The position numbers were made by a program, and so were the translations under genes. A stretch of DNA of 64,000 nt. It comes from Chlamydiia bacterium (GTDB lineage: Bacteria > Chlamydiota > Chlamydiia > Chlamydiales > Simkaniaceae). The stretch covers positions 248,001 through 312,000 of the forward strand of contig JAUIEV010000003.1 in assembly GCA_030429605.1 (NCBI GenBank). The letters are read 5' to 3'. Each line of letters starts with the position of its first letter. Positions within the stretch are counted from its first letter, which is position 1. Shown in pieces: positions 15,706 to 24,023 of the stretch. The notes under the pieces are model-generated. The model had not been told where the DNA came from. It searched no databases and was given only the letters and a program-made list of their open reading frames with translations.

Positions 15706-16452
15706 CTATACAAGATCTTTTCGACGTCTTATTTCTGCAAACACAGCAGTAGAAGACTCCCCTGACATATTCAATGCATTTTTCAAACCATCTTCATCAA
15801 CCCGAAAGTACGGGTTTGTTTCAAATTCATCTCGCAGAAGAAAGGGCATTGTACACTTTTTTTCCCGCATAGATCCAAGCCTGGCTTGTACAAGTGAGTT
15901 TGAAGGATCTAGTTGGCTTGCAAATTCCAGATTTTTGACTGTGTACTCATGTCCACAGTACACGTCAGTTAATGGATCAAGCTCACCAAGTTTTAGGAAC
16001 GATCCGTACATATCTGTCGCATTTCCTTCAAAAATTCGCCCGCACCCTCCACAAAAAAGCGTGTCGCCAGAAAAGAGGATTTTTCTTTTTGGTTCGTAGT
16101 ACACTACATGTCCCTTTGTGTGTCCTGGAGTGTGTATGACAGTAAAATGAAGCGGGCCAATTGATAATGTATCCCCATCATGAACGAACGTATCTATTCC
16201 TGCAACGAGACCATCTTTTGGACCAAACACTTCTGGATCGTGTTTTTCTTTTAATGGTAAGAGCCCACTGACATGGTCTTCGTGGTGGTGCGTAATAAGT
16301 ATAGCCTCTAGTGTCAACCCTTTCTCTTCAAGGTAGTGCTCAACGACCTTAGAGTCACCTGGATCTACCACAATCGCCTCTTTACCGTAGCGAATGACAT
16401 AAATATAGTTATCCTGCAGCGCAGGAAGTATATCAATTACTATTTCCGCCAC
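15706..16452 (-). CDS. gloB: hydroxyacylglutathione hydrolase (glyoxalase II)
   Basis: A 248-residue metallo-beta-lactamase-fold hydrolase. The binuclear metal motif THHHEDH is at about 54–60, followed by HTPGHTKGH, FSGDTLF and GHEYT, and the C-terminal HAGH domain has NPYFR. It hydrolyses S-lactoylglutathione or a related thioester, completing methylglyoxal detoxification. The start is GTG and the gene overlaps the upstream RDD gene by 20 nt. It is convergent with the NtrC gene, leaving only 3 nt between stops. Confidence 0.9.
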   Translation of the reverse strand: MAEIVIDILPALQDNYIYVIRYGKEAIVVDPGDSKVVEHYLEEKGLTLEAILITHHHEDHVSGLLPLKEKHDPEVFGPKDGLVAGIDTFVHDGDTLSIGPLHFTVIHTPGHTKGHVVYYEPKRKILFSGDTLFCGGCGRIFEGNATDMYGSFLKLGELDPLTDVYCGHEYTVKNLEFASQLDPSNSLVQARLGSMREKKCTMPFLLRDEFETNPYFRVDEDGLKNALNMSGESSTAVFAEIRRRKDLV

Positions 16453-17176
16453 TTGCTAGCCCCAACAGTATGACAAAGAAAAGTATGGTTACGAGGATAC
16501 GTAACACGCCTATTTTTTTTCCTTTTACCTCGTATCCCCCTTTTACATCCCATGTTGTTTCACCAAGGTTAGAGAGCTTTGTGCATGCCACAATCATTGT
16601 GACAATTGAAATTGGATATATTGCTGCACCTAGCCCAAGCCACCAGACAGAAAAGCTGCGGTTAATTGCGTCGAGGTATGATAAATTTGTACCATCTTTT
16701 TTCAGAACTTTCAGACGTAAAAGCGCTTTCCCCGGTGTTTTACCACATGCTGATAGGAATCCAGCCTCAATAAACGTCCACAAGAAAATGAGCCCTATTC
16801 CTATTATTCCCCAATATTGAGGAGCGAGTGATATATCAAATAAGGCAAAAAGTATCCCTAAAACGAATCCGTACAGCGTGTAGTCAAACATTCGTGCAAG
16901 AAACCGTCTCCATGGGCGAGGCGTATTTTCCCCTCTTTTTTGTCTATGCAGTCGATGTGCAGCGTCTTTTTCTCTGGGAATTGGACTCGGATAATCTATG
17001 TTTTGTGCTGTCAACTTTTCAACTTCAGAAAAGGGTCTTTTGGCTTGCCCTTGCATGCCAACTAACGTCTCCGCATCAATTTCCCCTTTCTCAACAAGGC
17101 CGCTTAACTCCTCAAACGAAAAAGGTCCCGTTGTTGCTCCATCCGCTTCTTCAGTGTACCATTTTTTCTCAGACAC
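16433..17176 (-). CDS. GYF_2–RDD-family membrane protein
   Basis: A 247-residue membrane protein in two parts. Residues 1–60 form a GYF_2-like domain (WYTEEADGATTGPFSFEEL is its signature), and residues 90–245 form an RDD domain with RMFDYTLYG, the conserved Arg-Asp pair, GKTPGKALLRLKV, and four hydrophobic helices. RDD proteins are small transporters or accessory proteins of unknown substrate in most cases. The start is GTG with AGGGGG 7 nt upstream. It follows the two Maf-type genes and precedes gloB. Confidence 0.85.
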   Translation of the reverse strand: MSEKKWYTEEADGATTGPFSFEELSGLVEKGEIDAETLVGMQGQAKRPFSEVEKLTAQNIDYPSPIPREKDAAHRLHRQKRGENTPRPWRRFLARMFDYTLYGFVLGILFALFDISLAPQYWGIIGIGLIFLWTFIEAGFLSACGKTPGKALLRLKVLKKDGTNLSYLDAINRSFSVWWLGLGAAIYPISIVTMIVACTKLSNLGETTWDVKGGYEVKGKKIGVLRILVTILFFVILLGLASGGNSN

Positions 17177-17197
17177 AATAATGCCCCCTTTTCTTTA

Positions 17198-18853
17198 CTA
17201 TAACAGGGATAAGGCATTATTCAAAATATTTATATATTCATCTGTTACTTCAATGCAATATAACCATTTATCATTTAATGGGTTAAATTTGTATACTCCC
17301 CGTTCGATGAGGCGTTCGATACTTCCAAGCATACTTTGATAGAACGCCTTATACGCTCTTTCAGATTGTACATCGTGCATGTACACATCAATCAGCCCCT
17401 TTCTTGGCCGTTCACTTTGCAGCTCCCTTCGAAGTACATTCAATGTATCACGTACCCTTTGAAGGCTTTCAAGAAACGCCTGCAAGAGGACTTCTACGCG
17501 TGAAGAAGCGTGAGGGATTCTTAATTGGAGTGCGGAAGAAAGCTTCGGAAGAGATTTTGCATATGATGCGTTATTTGCCGGGAGTGTATCAGTAAATGGC
17601 GCTCCAAAAAGAGGAAGTCCATCGTGATTCATTGAGGAGAATGAGACATGTGGTGTAGCTGCTATAAATTTTTGCAGAGCATCCCGCTCCATTTTCCACA
17701 AAACATTCGTTTCTACTTGAGCACCGTGCCGATTTACCTCTTGTAATGGCATCAGGTGAGACTTTCCGTGCTCATGAGAAATATCTCCAAAAGAAGAAGG
17801 AAGATTTTTTGGATATCTTCTTCCTCCTGAATAGGCGAGATCAAATCCTAAAAGAACAACATGTGCCGCACCAAGCATGCATGCAATTTCAAGACACATT
17901 GAAGCAACTGTTGTAGACTGGTAGAAAATCAGTTTTTCATCTGCAAGTGGAATATCAAGGGCTTCTATGATATCAAGCTCAAATGTCCCTCCTGATGGCG
18001 ATCCGTAGTAAACGAGGGGACCTGTGTGTGTTGCGAGGACTTCAGGATGAAGCCTCCCAGAAAACACAAAAGGGCTTTCTCTATTTCTCACCTGCAATCT
18101 TTCTACTTCAACTTCGTTTGGATCAACTGCAACGTTAAGATCTGGGCATATACCTTCTTTTGCGAGCAGTGCAATGGCTGATCCACCAGCGATAATTGGA
18201 TACTCTCCTTGAACATCCCGCAAAAGGTCATACTGTGTTTCTAATGAAGGTCCAGCGCCACAGACAATGACTGTTTGTGAAGAAAAAATCGGGTTCCAAG
18301 TGTCGATTGGAGATGCATTCACGATAAAAGGGAGGTTTTTTGCAACATTTGAGACAAGACGGGTATAGCCCACCTCTTCCTGCATCCCAAAAAAACGGTA
18401 TGAAGCAGAACTTCTCAGTGCATATTCGTAGAAAGGTGCACATTTTTTCATTTCACCAAATGAGACAATATCCATCCTATCAGATGGATATTCTTGTGCC
18501 ACTTCCTCAATGTACGCCTCTCTTTGTGCTTCAGGAAGCTTCACCTTGTAATTGCAACGAATGTGATGTAGAAAAGGCTCTGCGCGCACATCTGATAAAA
18601 AACCATACAATTTCGATGCTGACTCATCAAGCAAGAGGACTTCTCTTAACGGATTTTTGCTGAGCCACTTCAATACAGCAGGAAGCTCACTTAAAACCTC
18701 GCACCCTAAAAGAACAAGGAGTTCTGTGTGTGATTTTTTTAATGCTTCTTCTAGGTCGTTTTTTTCTTCTCTGAGGGTTGGCGATGGAGTGGATGGGGTT
18801 ACATCAAGCATTTGGAAGAGCAAATATTCTTTTGATGAAAGCTGCGTATTCAT
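17198..18853 (-). CDS. Maf-type (MAF_flag10/DUF115) protein, copy 2
   Basis: A 551-residue protein with a central MAF_flag10 (DUF115, 6-hydroxymethylpterin-pyrophosphokinase-MptE-like) domain at about 190–360: VIVCGAGPSLETQYDLL, IIAGGSAIALLAKEGICPD, AVDPN and VVLLGFDLAY. Family members in flagellated bacteria transfer nonulosonic acids to flagellin; here no flagellar gene is in view, so a different acceptor is implied. The C-terminal 170 residues are helical. The start at 18853 overlaps the previous stop as ATGA and has GGAG 5–6 nt upstream. Confidence 0.8.
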   Translation of the reverse strand: MNTQLSSKEYLLFQMLDVTPSTPSPTLREEKNDLEEALKKSHTELLVLLGCEVLSELPAVLKWLSKNPLREVLLLDESASKLYGFLSDVRAEPFLHHIRCNYKVKLPEAQREAYIEEVAQEYPSDRMDIVSFGEMKKCAPFYEYALRSSASYRFFGMQEEVGYTRLVSNVAKNLPFIVNASPIDTWNPIFSSQTVIVCGAGPSLETQYDLLRDVQGEYPIIAGGSAIALLAKEGICPDLNVAVDPNEVEVERLQVRNRESPFVFSGRLHPEVLATHTGPLVYYGSPSGGTFELDIIEALDIPLADEKLIFYQSTTVASMCLEIACMLGAAHVVLLGFDLAYSGGRRYPKNLPSSFGDISHEHGKSHLMPLQEVNRHGAQVETNVLWKMERDALQKFIAATPHVSFSSMNHDGLPLFGAPFTDTLPANNASYAKSLPKLSSALQLRIPHASSRVEVLLQAFLESLQRVRDTLNVLRRELQSERPRKGLIDVYMHDVQSERAYKAFYQSMLGSIERLIERGVYKFNPLNDKWLYCIEVTDEYINILNNALSLL

Positions 18854-20211
18854 ACACACTCCTGTAGTGTCTGCTTCAATGCGTCGAGCACTTTAAGAAA
18901 AAAGGTAAGCTGCATAGTGTCTGTCCTGACGTCACCTCTCCATTTCCACATCTCCCATTGAAACATGAGAAGTGGTGCGTATAGCCTGCTTTGCTCCAGC
19001 TCAAAGCGATAAAGAGGAACAGATACTCCACCTTCTAATATTCCAAAGATTGCTTTTTCAGCCTCTTTGACATCTTCCATAAGCGCTTCATGTACATCCG
19101 ATTTCGATGGAGGAATGTACTGTACGTTGATGTTTTTTTTAGGACACTCTTTTATTTCACAAATATTTCTTACAGCTTGTACATCATGCATGTACTCTGC
19201 TGCATGAAGGACTTCAACAGCACTTCTCGACGTAGTGTTCACAATATTTTCACTATACCCTGTTTCAGTTCCATCAATGCCTAATGAAAAGACTTTTTTT
19301 ACACCAAGAAAGTACGCCCACTCTATACCAAATGTACCTGCGTTCCAGCCACCTTGGATAACTTGCTCTATACCCTCTTCTTCAAGAAGCATGTCCTCTA
19401 GAGGATGACAGCCATTTGAACCAACCAACACCTTGGGTCCATGAAAGTGGTTTCGCACATCTGCAGAGAGCCGACTGAGAAAAATGAGAGGCACATCTGT
19501 CTCAATCATTTGATACCGCTCTTTTGGAGGATTTGGATCTAGATAGACCGCAAAATCAGGGATGATTCCATCTTCTAAAAGGAGTTGTACAGCTGAACCG
19601 CAGGCGATGATTAAAATCTTATCCTGCGCTTTTTGTACTGCCTTTTTTTGAAGATCATAAGAAGGCCCTGCTCCTACAACAAGTGCATCCATATTTTTGT
19701 AGATCCCTTTATACTGCATTGGATCTACTCTTTTCTCTTGCAAGCAGCTCAACGTATTTCGAATTGAATGCATTCCAAAATCACTGTACTCCTGAAAAAG
19801 GTGGGCTGTTCCCTGAAGTCTATTGAAAAAGTCTGTTGCAAATGCCGGAAAGTCACTATATCCCCCATCCACAAGTGTAAATGAAGCGTCGAAAAGGCGC
19901 CACGCAATGAGACGGAGCGAAGGTTCATCTTCAAGATATACTCCATCTAAACACTCTGAAAAAAGACGCTCACTTTCTTCTTCCTGTAAAAAGGCTTTTA
20001 GCCGTCCTAAAGAAGGCTCAATAAGAGTAATTTTTCCGGTAAAGCCTGGAGGAGGAAACCCACATCCGAAGCAAACTACGAGCTCACTTTCTTTAGGAAA
20101 GACGTATTCTGCAAATGAACACCGCTCTTCTAAAGCAAACCCCATTTTCGTAGAAATGGATGGTGCAAGGGATTCAAGAACGTCTATTGATTTTTGTGAG
20201 TAGCTCTTCAT
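18850..20211 (-). CDS. Maf-type (MAF_flag10/DUF115) protein, copy 1
   Basis: A 453-residue paralogue of the following gene with the same core motifs: ALVVGAGPSYDLQKK, IIACGSAVQLLLEDGIIPD, VYLDPNPP, LSRLSADV and a VFSLGIDGTETG segment that may hold an acidic metal site. The N-terminal 150 residues differ from copy 2. Motility accessory factor family proteins are putative glycosyltransferases. It is translationally coupled to copy 2 and its 5' end overlaps the HsdR-N-like gene by 38 nt, so hpf, nuclease-domain, both Maf, RDD and gloB genes read as one operon. Confidence 0.8.
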   Translation of the reverse strand: MKSYSQKSIDVLESLAPSISTKMGFALEERCSFAEYVFPKESELVVCFGCGFPPPGFTGKITLIEPSLGRLKAFLQEEESERLFSECLDGVYLEDEPSLRLIAWRLFDASFTLVDGGYSDFPAFATDFFNRLQGTAHLFQEYSDFGMHSIRNTLSCLQEKRVDPMQYKGIYKNMDALVVGAGPSYDLQKKAVQKAQDKILIIACGSAVQLLLEDGIIPDFAVYLDPNPPKERYQMIETDVPLIFLSRLSADVRNHFHGPKVLVGSNGCHPLEDMLLEEEGIEQVIQGGWNAGTFGIEWAYFLGVKKVFSLGIDGTETGYSENIVNTTSRSAVEVLHAAEYMHDVQAVRNICEIKECPKKNINVQYIPPSKSDVHEALMEDVKEAEKAIFGILEGGVSVPLYRFELEQSRLYAPLLMFQWEMWKWRGDVRTDTMQLTFFLKVLDALKQTLQECV

Positions 20212-20620
20212 ATGTAGGGAGAGAGGTGCTTAGGTCTAATGACCCTGTATGCGTATCATATTGTCCAAAAATTGTCTTCTTTTGATTCATGAGCGCCACA
20301 AAGGGTGCTTGTATAAAGTGATTGTATCCAAGGAGTTGATCGAGCATATTTGGATGGAGCGTTGTTGCTTTACACTCGATGACCAAAAGAGGTTTAAGCT
20401 CCTGTTCCACCTGGGCATATGCAATAATATCAATTCGTCGCTTTGGCACTTCTCCGCACGCAGAGGCACACTCTGAAAGCGCACGCTCGACTGCAATACA
20501 GCTTTTTGGAAACCCAAGGGTGTGCACGAGAACATGAAGAATATTTTGTCTGACCCGCTCTTCAGGCTGCAAAACAATTGCTTTTTGCCGATGCGGGTCA
20601 TAAAACGTACTTTTCTGCAC
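20174..20620 (-). CDS. stand-alone HsdR N-terminal (HSDR_N_2) nuclease-like protein
   Basis: A 148-residue protein equal to the N-terminal domain of type I restriction enzyme R subunits. PEERVRQNILHVLVHTLGFP, then RRIDIIAY, a 10-residue gap and LLVIECKA match the PD-(D/E)xK pattern D-x(n)-E-x-K, followed by QLLGYNHF. There is no helicase part and no hsdM or hsdS nearby, so it is not a restriction system. The family is found alone in many genomes, chlamydiae among them. The start is GTG, 2 nt after the hpf stop, which suggests coupling. Confidence 0.78.
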   Translation of the reverse strand: MQKSTFYDPHRQKAIVLQPEERVRQNILHVLVHTLGFPKSCIAVERALSECASACGEVPKRRIDIIAYAQVEQELKPLLVIECKATTLHPNMLDQLLGYNHFIQAPFVALMNQKKTIFGQYDTHTGSLDLSTSLPTYEELLTKINRRS

Positions 20621-20622
20621 AA

Positions 20623-21261
20623 TTATTGCGGCGTCATGATTCCATAGCTCCCATCGCGACGCTTATAGAGTACTTTGAGGTTTTGCTCCTCTTCACTCTT
20701 AAAGACGAGAAAGTGGTCACCTGAAAGCTCAATTTTCATAAGCGCTTCATCAACTGTCAGCGTTTTTAATGGCCGAGTCTTATTCTTTGCGATCTTGGGA
20801 ATTTCAAAATCCACAGTTAATGTGTCATTGTTCATGTCAGCAATTTCTTCGTCCTGAGCAAGCTGAGCATTATCTCGACTTTCATATACTTGGATTTCCA
20901 TTTCTTGCATTGAAATGCTTTTATTATGGTGATCCTGAATTTTATTTTTCCAACGTCGAACTTTTTGAAAGAGACGGTGGAACGCTTTTTCAATAGATGC
21001 ATACAGGTCGGTTGTCTTCGCATGGGTGGTCACATTAAAGTGAGAGAACTTCATTCGAAGAAAACACTCTTGCTCAACGTGATTCTTGTTAACCTCTAAG
21101 CGAACATGCACATCGATGATGTCAGTTACAATGTTTTCAAACTTTGCAAGTTTTTCCAGAATAAACTCACGAAGCGCATTTGTAACTTCAATATTTTTCC
21201 CGATTATCTCAACTTGAAATTCTTGGTCGTGTTCACTGGTATGTTTTATGGCGAAACTCAT
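20623..21261 (-). CDS. hpf: ribosome hibernation promoting factor (long form)
   Basis: A 212-residue long-form HPF. The N-terminal S30AE/YfiA domain (about 15–115: VEIIGKNIEVTNALREFI, HVRLEVNKNHVE) binds the 30S subunit, and the C-terminal domain (about 155–212: MKIELSGDHFLVFKSE, RRDGSYGIM) dimerises ribosomes into 100S particles. I set the start at ATG 21261 with GAGG 9 nt upstream; the frame is open for 12 more codons but with no homologous sequence. C. trachomatis has a similar gene just before recO. Confidence 0.9.
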   Translation of the reverse strand: MSFAIKHTSEHDQEFQVEIIGKNIEVTNALREFILEKLAKFENIVTDIIDVHVRLEVNKNHVEQECFLRMKFSHFNVTTHAKTTDLYASIEKAFHRLFQKVRRWKNKIQDHHNKSISMQEMEIQVYESRDNAQLAQDEEIADMNNDTLTVDFEIPKIAKNKTRPLKTLTVDEALMKIELSGDHFLVFKSEEEQNLKVLYKRRDGSYGIMTPQ

Positions 21262-21427
21262 GATATGTACCTCATACTCAAAATCAGAAGATGTCATACT
21301 AGATCTTTCTTTTCTTTTTTTCTAGAGAGAAATCTCACTCGCTTCAGATCAGAAATAAAAAAAAATCTACCCTCTCTGCCCTATCATTCACTGGGAATAA
21401 TTTCATTTCCTGTGTAAACTCCTACCA

Positions 21428-22696
21428 ATGCAAGCAACACACACTGTTACAGCCCGCACAAAGTGGGCCCTCTTTGCCATGCATCTCTTGAACGAGCCAT
21501 TCATGGTGCTTTTTACAATGCTCCATTTCGTGCTTAGAAAGGATTTAGGCGCAACAGCATTCCAGCTCGCTCTTTTTACTTCACTGAGACCGATTCTTGC
21601 CGTGTTTTCATTCTACTGGGGAGCAAACCTGCTAAAGCAAAGGCATCGACTGGTTTCTAATCTCATGGGAGCCTTTTTTCTCGCTCGGATTTGTTTTTTA
21701 CTCCTCCCATTCTATTCAAATATTTGGTTTATGATTTTTGCTGCCGGCATGTACGAGCTCTTTAACCGAGCCGGAACACCCGCACTCATTGAAATATTAA
21801 AAGTAAACATGGAGAAAAAAACTCGAGAACATGTGTTTTCTACATGTTTTGTCTTAAGTTTTGCTGAAAGCATTCTTCTTGGACTTGCTTTTGGCAACCT
21901 CATGACAAACAATTTTATGATGTGGTCTTCTATGATGTTCGGAGCAACACTCTTTAGTTTAGCAGCTCTCATGTATCAACTGAGAATACCTCTTCCATTT
22001 ACGGAAGTGCCGATCCCTCAAAAAACATCTTTGCATGAACGTTTTATTGCTCCATGGCAGCGGATGTTCACCCTCCTCAAAAAACGTCCTGACTTTACCA
22101 GATTTCAATTCGGATTTATGCTTGGAGGATTCGGTCTTATGCTGATTGCCCCAGCAAAATCAATTTATTTTGCTGATGTACTTCATTTAACACATGGCGA
22201 TATTGTGCTTGCCCGTTCAGTGTTCATGGGAATAGGTGTCATAGGATCAACAGCTCTATGGAGAAGAGGACTAGAAACACGCTCTATTCCTTTTGTCACA
22301 ATGTGCATGCTTTTTGGGTTTTCGTGCTTCCCGGCGCTCCTTCTCCTTGGATCATGGAGCAAAGCCTTTACTTTTTTTGCTTTTCTCACCTATGGGATTG
22401 CCCAGGCAGGAAGCCACCTTTTGTGGAACCTTTCAGGAACATTTTTTGCAGGGAATGACGACAGCTCTCAATACACAAGCGTCAACGTTCTGACAGTCGG
22501 ACTTCGCGGGCTTGTCGGACCAATGTCTGGAGCCGCTCTCTGCAGCATCTTTGGCCCACATACCGTACTTGGACTGGGAATGGTCTTTTGTCTTTTAGGG
22601 ATTGTCTATACAATGGTATCTGAAAAAGAAAGCCGCACCGAGAAGGACTCGAACCTCCAACCACCTGGTCCGAAGCCAGGTACTCTATCCAATTGA
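21428..22696 (+). CDS. major facilitator superfamily transporter
   Basis: A 422-residue membrane protein with about 11–12 hydrophobic helices in two halves separated by a cytosolic loop near 195–215, typical of MFS transporters; the substrate is not evident. The last 20 residues are encoded by DNA that is also the tRNA-Arg gene on the other strand, so this tail is probably not functional sequence. There is no clear Shine-Dalgarno before the ATG. The gene lies between hpf (divergent) and recO. Confidence 0.85.
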   Translation: MQATHTVTARTKWALFAMHLLNEPFMVLFTMLHFVLRKDLGATAFQLALFTSLRPILAVFSFYWGANLLKQRHRLVSNLMGAFFLARICFLLLPFYSNIWFMIFAAGMYELFNRAGTPALIEILKVNMEKKTREHVFSTCFVLSFAESILLGLAFGNLMTNNFMMWSSMMFGATLFSLAALMYQLRIPLPFTEVPIPQKTSLHERFIAPWQRMFTLLKKRPDFTRFQFGFMLGGFGLMLIAPAKSIYFADVLHLTHGDIVLARSVFMGIGVIGSTALWRRGLETRSIPFVTMCMLFGFSCFPALLLLGSWSKAFTFFAFLTYGIAQAGSHLLWNLSGTFFAGNDDSSQYTSVNVLTVGLRGLVGPMSGAALCSIFGPHTVLGLGMVFCLLGIVYTMVSEKESRTEKDSNLQPPGPKPGTLSN

Positions 22697-22707
22697 GCTA
22701 TCGGTGC
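22634..22707 (-). tRNA. tRNA-Arg(TCG)
   Basis: Acceptor GCACCGA/TCGGTGC, D-arm with AATTGG, anticodon stem CCTGG/CCAGG around loop CTTCGGA (anticodon TCG), and T-arm GGTTCGAGTCC. CCA is not encoded. The gene overlaps the 3' end of the MFS transporter gene on the opposite strand by 63 nt. Confidence 0.95.
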
Positions 22708-22749
22708 AGATAGGCAAAATGTATAACACACGTACCGTAAAAAAAGCTA

Positions 22750-23352
22750 GTGCAAAAAAAAACATACCATACAGTTGAAGGAATCGTCATTAAACGAGTC
22801 CCTTACAAAGACCGCTCTGTCATTCTTACGTTGTTCACCAAACAAGAAGGGATCCTTCCGTGTATTTCTTATACGACCTCAGAAAAAAACGTAAGCATGA
22901 GGCAGCTCACATCACCTCTGTGTCATGGAGAATATATTTTAAAAAAAGGAAAAGGAATGGATACGATTGTCGATGGCAGCATCTATTCTCTCCAAGCATC
23001 TTTGAGAACATCATATGCACACATTTCGGCTGCTGCTGCAATAGCAACAACGCTTTTTGAAACACAGATGGAACAGAAACCATCCACTGCTCTTTTCGAG
23101 CTTACGACCTATTTTTTTAAAAAACTTCCGCTATGCGACCCAGAATGTGTTACTGCATGTTTTCTGGCAAAACTCCTCGTTCACGAGGGAGCTTTTTCAA
23201 AGGCACATCCACGTTGCACGCTCACATCGGACGAGTGGTTGTATGCATCGCACCTCGCCTCACTCAAATCACTCGAAGCCCTTCAGTCTCCACTCCAGCT
23301 CAGGTCAACGCTTGAAAAACTGAAGGCATGGGCACTCGCTCTTCACTCATAG
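22750..23352 (+). CDS. recO: DNA repair protein RecO-like
   Basis: A 200-residue RecO-type protein, which helps RecR load RecA on gapped DNA. The N-terminal OB-fold (TVEGIVIKRVPYKDRSVILTL, then FTKQEGI) matches the family, followed by the helical region. It is shorter than E. coli RecO (242) and shows no Cys4 zinc site. The start is GTG without a clear Shine-Dalgarno. C. trachomatis has recO at the same place (CT470). Confidence 0.75.
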   Translation: MQKKTYHTVEGIVIKRVPYKDRSVILTLFTKQEGILPCISYTTSEKNVSMRQLTSPLCHGEYILKKGKGMDTIVDGSIYSLQASLRTSYAHISAAAAIATTLFETQMEQKPSTALFELTTYFFKKLPLCDPECVTACFLAKLLVHEGAFSKAHPRCTLTSDEWLYASHLASLKSLEALQSPLQLRSTLEKLKAWALALHS

Positions 23353-23362
23353 TCAAAAAAAC

Positions 23363-23932
23363 TTATACTACACCTAACCTGTGAAGCCAACCGGTGAAGC
23401 AGTCAAAAATCCCACCTTCAACGACATCACCTTCCTCACCTTCTTCTCGAAAAGGAAGCAGCACTTCTTTGAAAGCAAGCTCCTGCAGTTCTTCATGAAC
23501 GGCTTCTGAATAGGACAGCAGCGATTTTGCGACGCACTCTAATTCAGCAAGCTCTTCTTCACTCCATGTTTTTCCATCAGGTGTTTGCATTGCTTCGTAC
23601 CCATCTCTGAATACGCTATTTTCGAGAAAGCACCTTCCTAGCTCTTGAATTTTAAACGCACATGTCAGTAAATCAAGGCTGACCTCTTCATTTGAAGGGT
23701 GGATAAAGTGAGCTGGATCAAGCGAAATGAGTTCGAGAGTCTCAATACTTTGCGCTAGTTTCTGAACATCGGAATGAAATCCGGCGAGATTCTGATCAAT
23801 TCCAGAAAAAACTTCCTCTCGTATTCGCTCACAAACACTTACAATCCGTACAGACACAGAAGCTCTACAAATATCTAACGTGTGAGCAAGATTGTCCCCT
23901 ACGCGAGGTATATAAGCGAGACGTATTGCCAT
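23363..23932 (-). CDS. hypothetical protein (189 aa, acidic helical)
   Basis: A 189-residue acidic, mostly helical protein without membrane segments or signal peptide. I recognise no domain. It has four scattered cysteines and an acidic Gly/Glu run (REEGEEGDVVEGG) near the C-terminus. The ATG has GAGGAG 6 nt upstream, so translation is well supported. It lies downstream of the large repeat protein on the same strand, with a strong terminator hairpin between them, so its own transcription is unclear. Confidence 0.65.
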   Translation of the reverse strand: MAIRLAYIPRVGDNLAHTLDICRASVSVRIVSVCERIREEVFSGIDQNLAGFHSDVQKLAQSIETLELISLDPAHFIHPSNEEVSLDLLTCAFKIQELGRCFLENSVFRDGYEAMQTPDGKTWSEEELAELECVAKSLLSYSEAVHEELQELAFKEVLLPFREEGEEGDVVEGGIFDCFTGWLHRLGVV

Positions 23933-23949
23933 TCAATGCTCCTCATTTT

Positions 23950-23989
23950 GAAAAAATGCGCACATATACTCGCAAGGAGTATACGCGCG
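23950..23989 (-). terminator. intrinsic terminator after the 737-aa protein gene
   Basis: On the minus strand a 14-bp stem, GCGCGCGTATACTC / GAGTATATGTGCGC (two G·T pairs), closes a 5-nt loop and is followed by ATTTTTT. It lies just 18 nt before the ATG of the downstream gene, so it could also act as an attenuator for that gene. Confidence 0.8.
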
Positions 23990-24023
23990 CGGGGATTATT
24001 ATGGCAGGACTATATGAAACCTT

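Noticed and set aside
15521-16099. 192-codon plus-strand frame over ntrC end and gloB
   Set aside because: Overlaps two clear genes; composition is that of an antisense frame.
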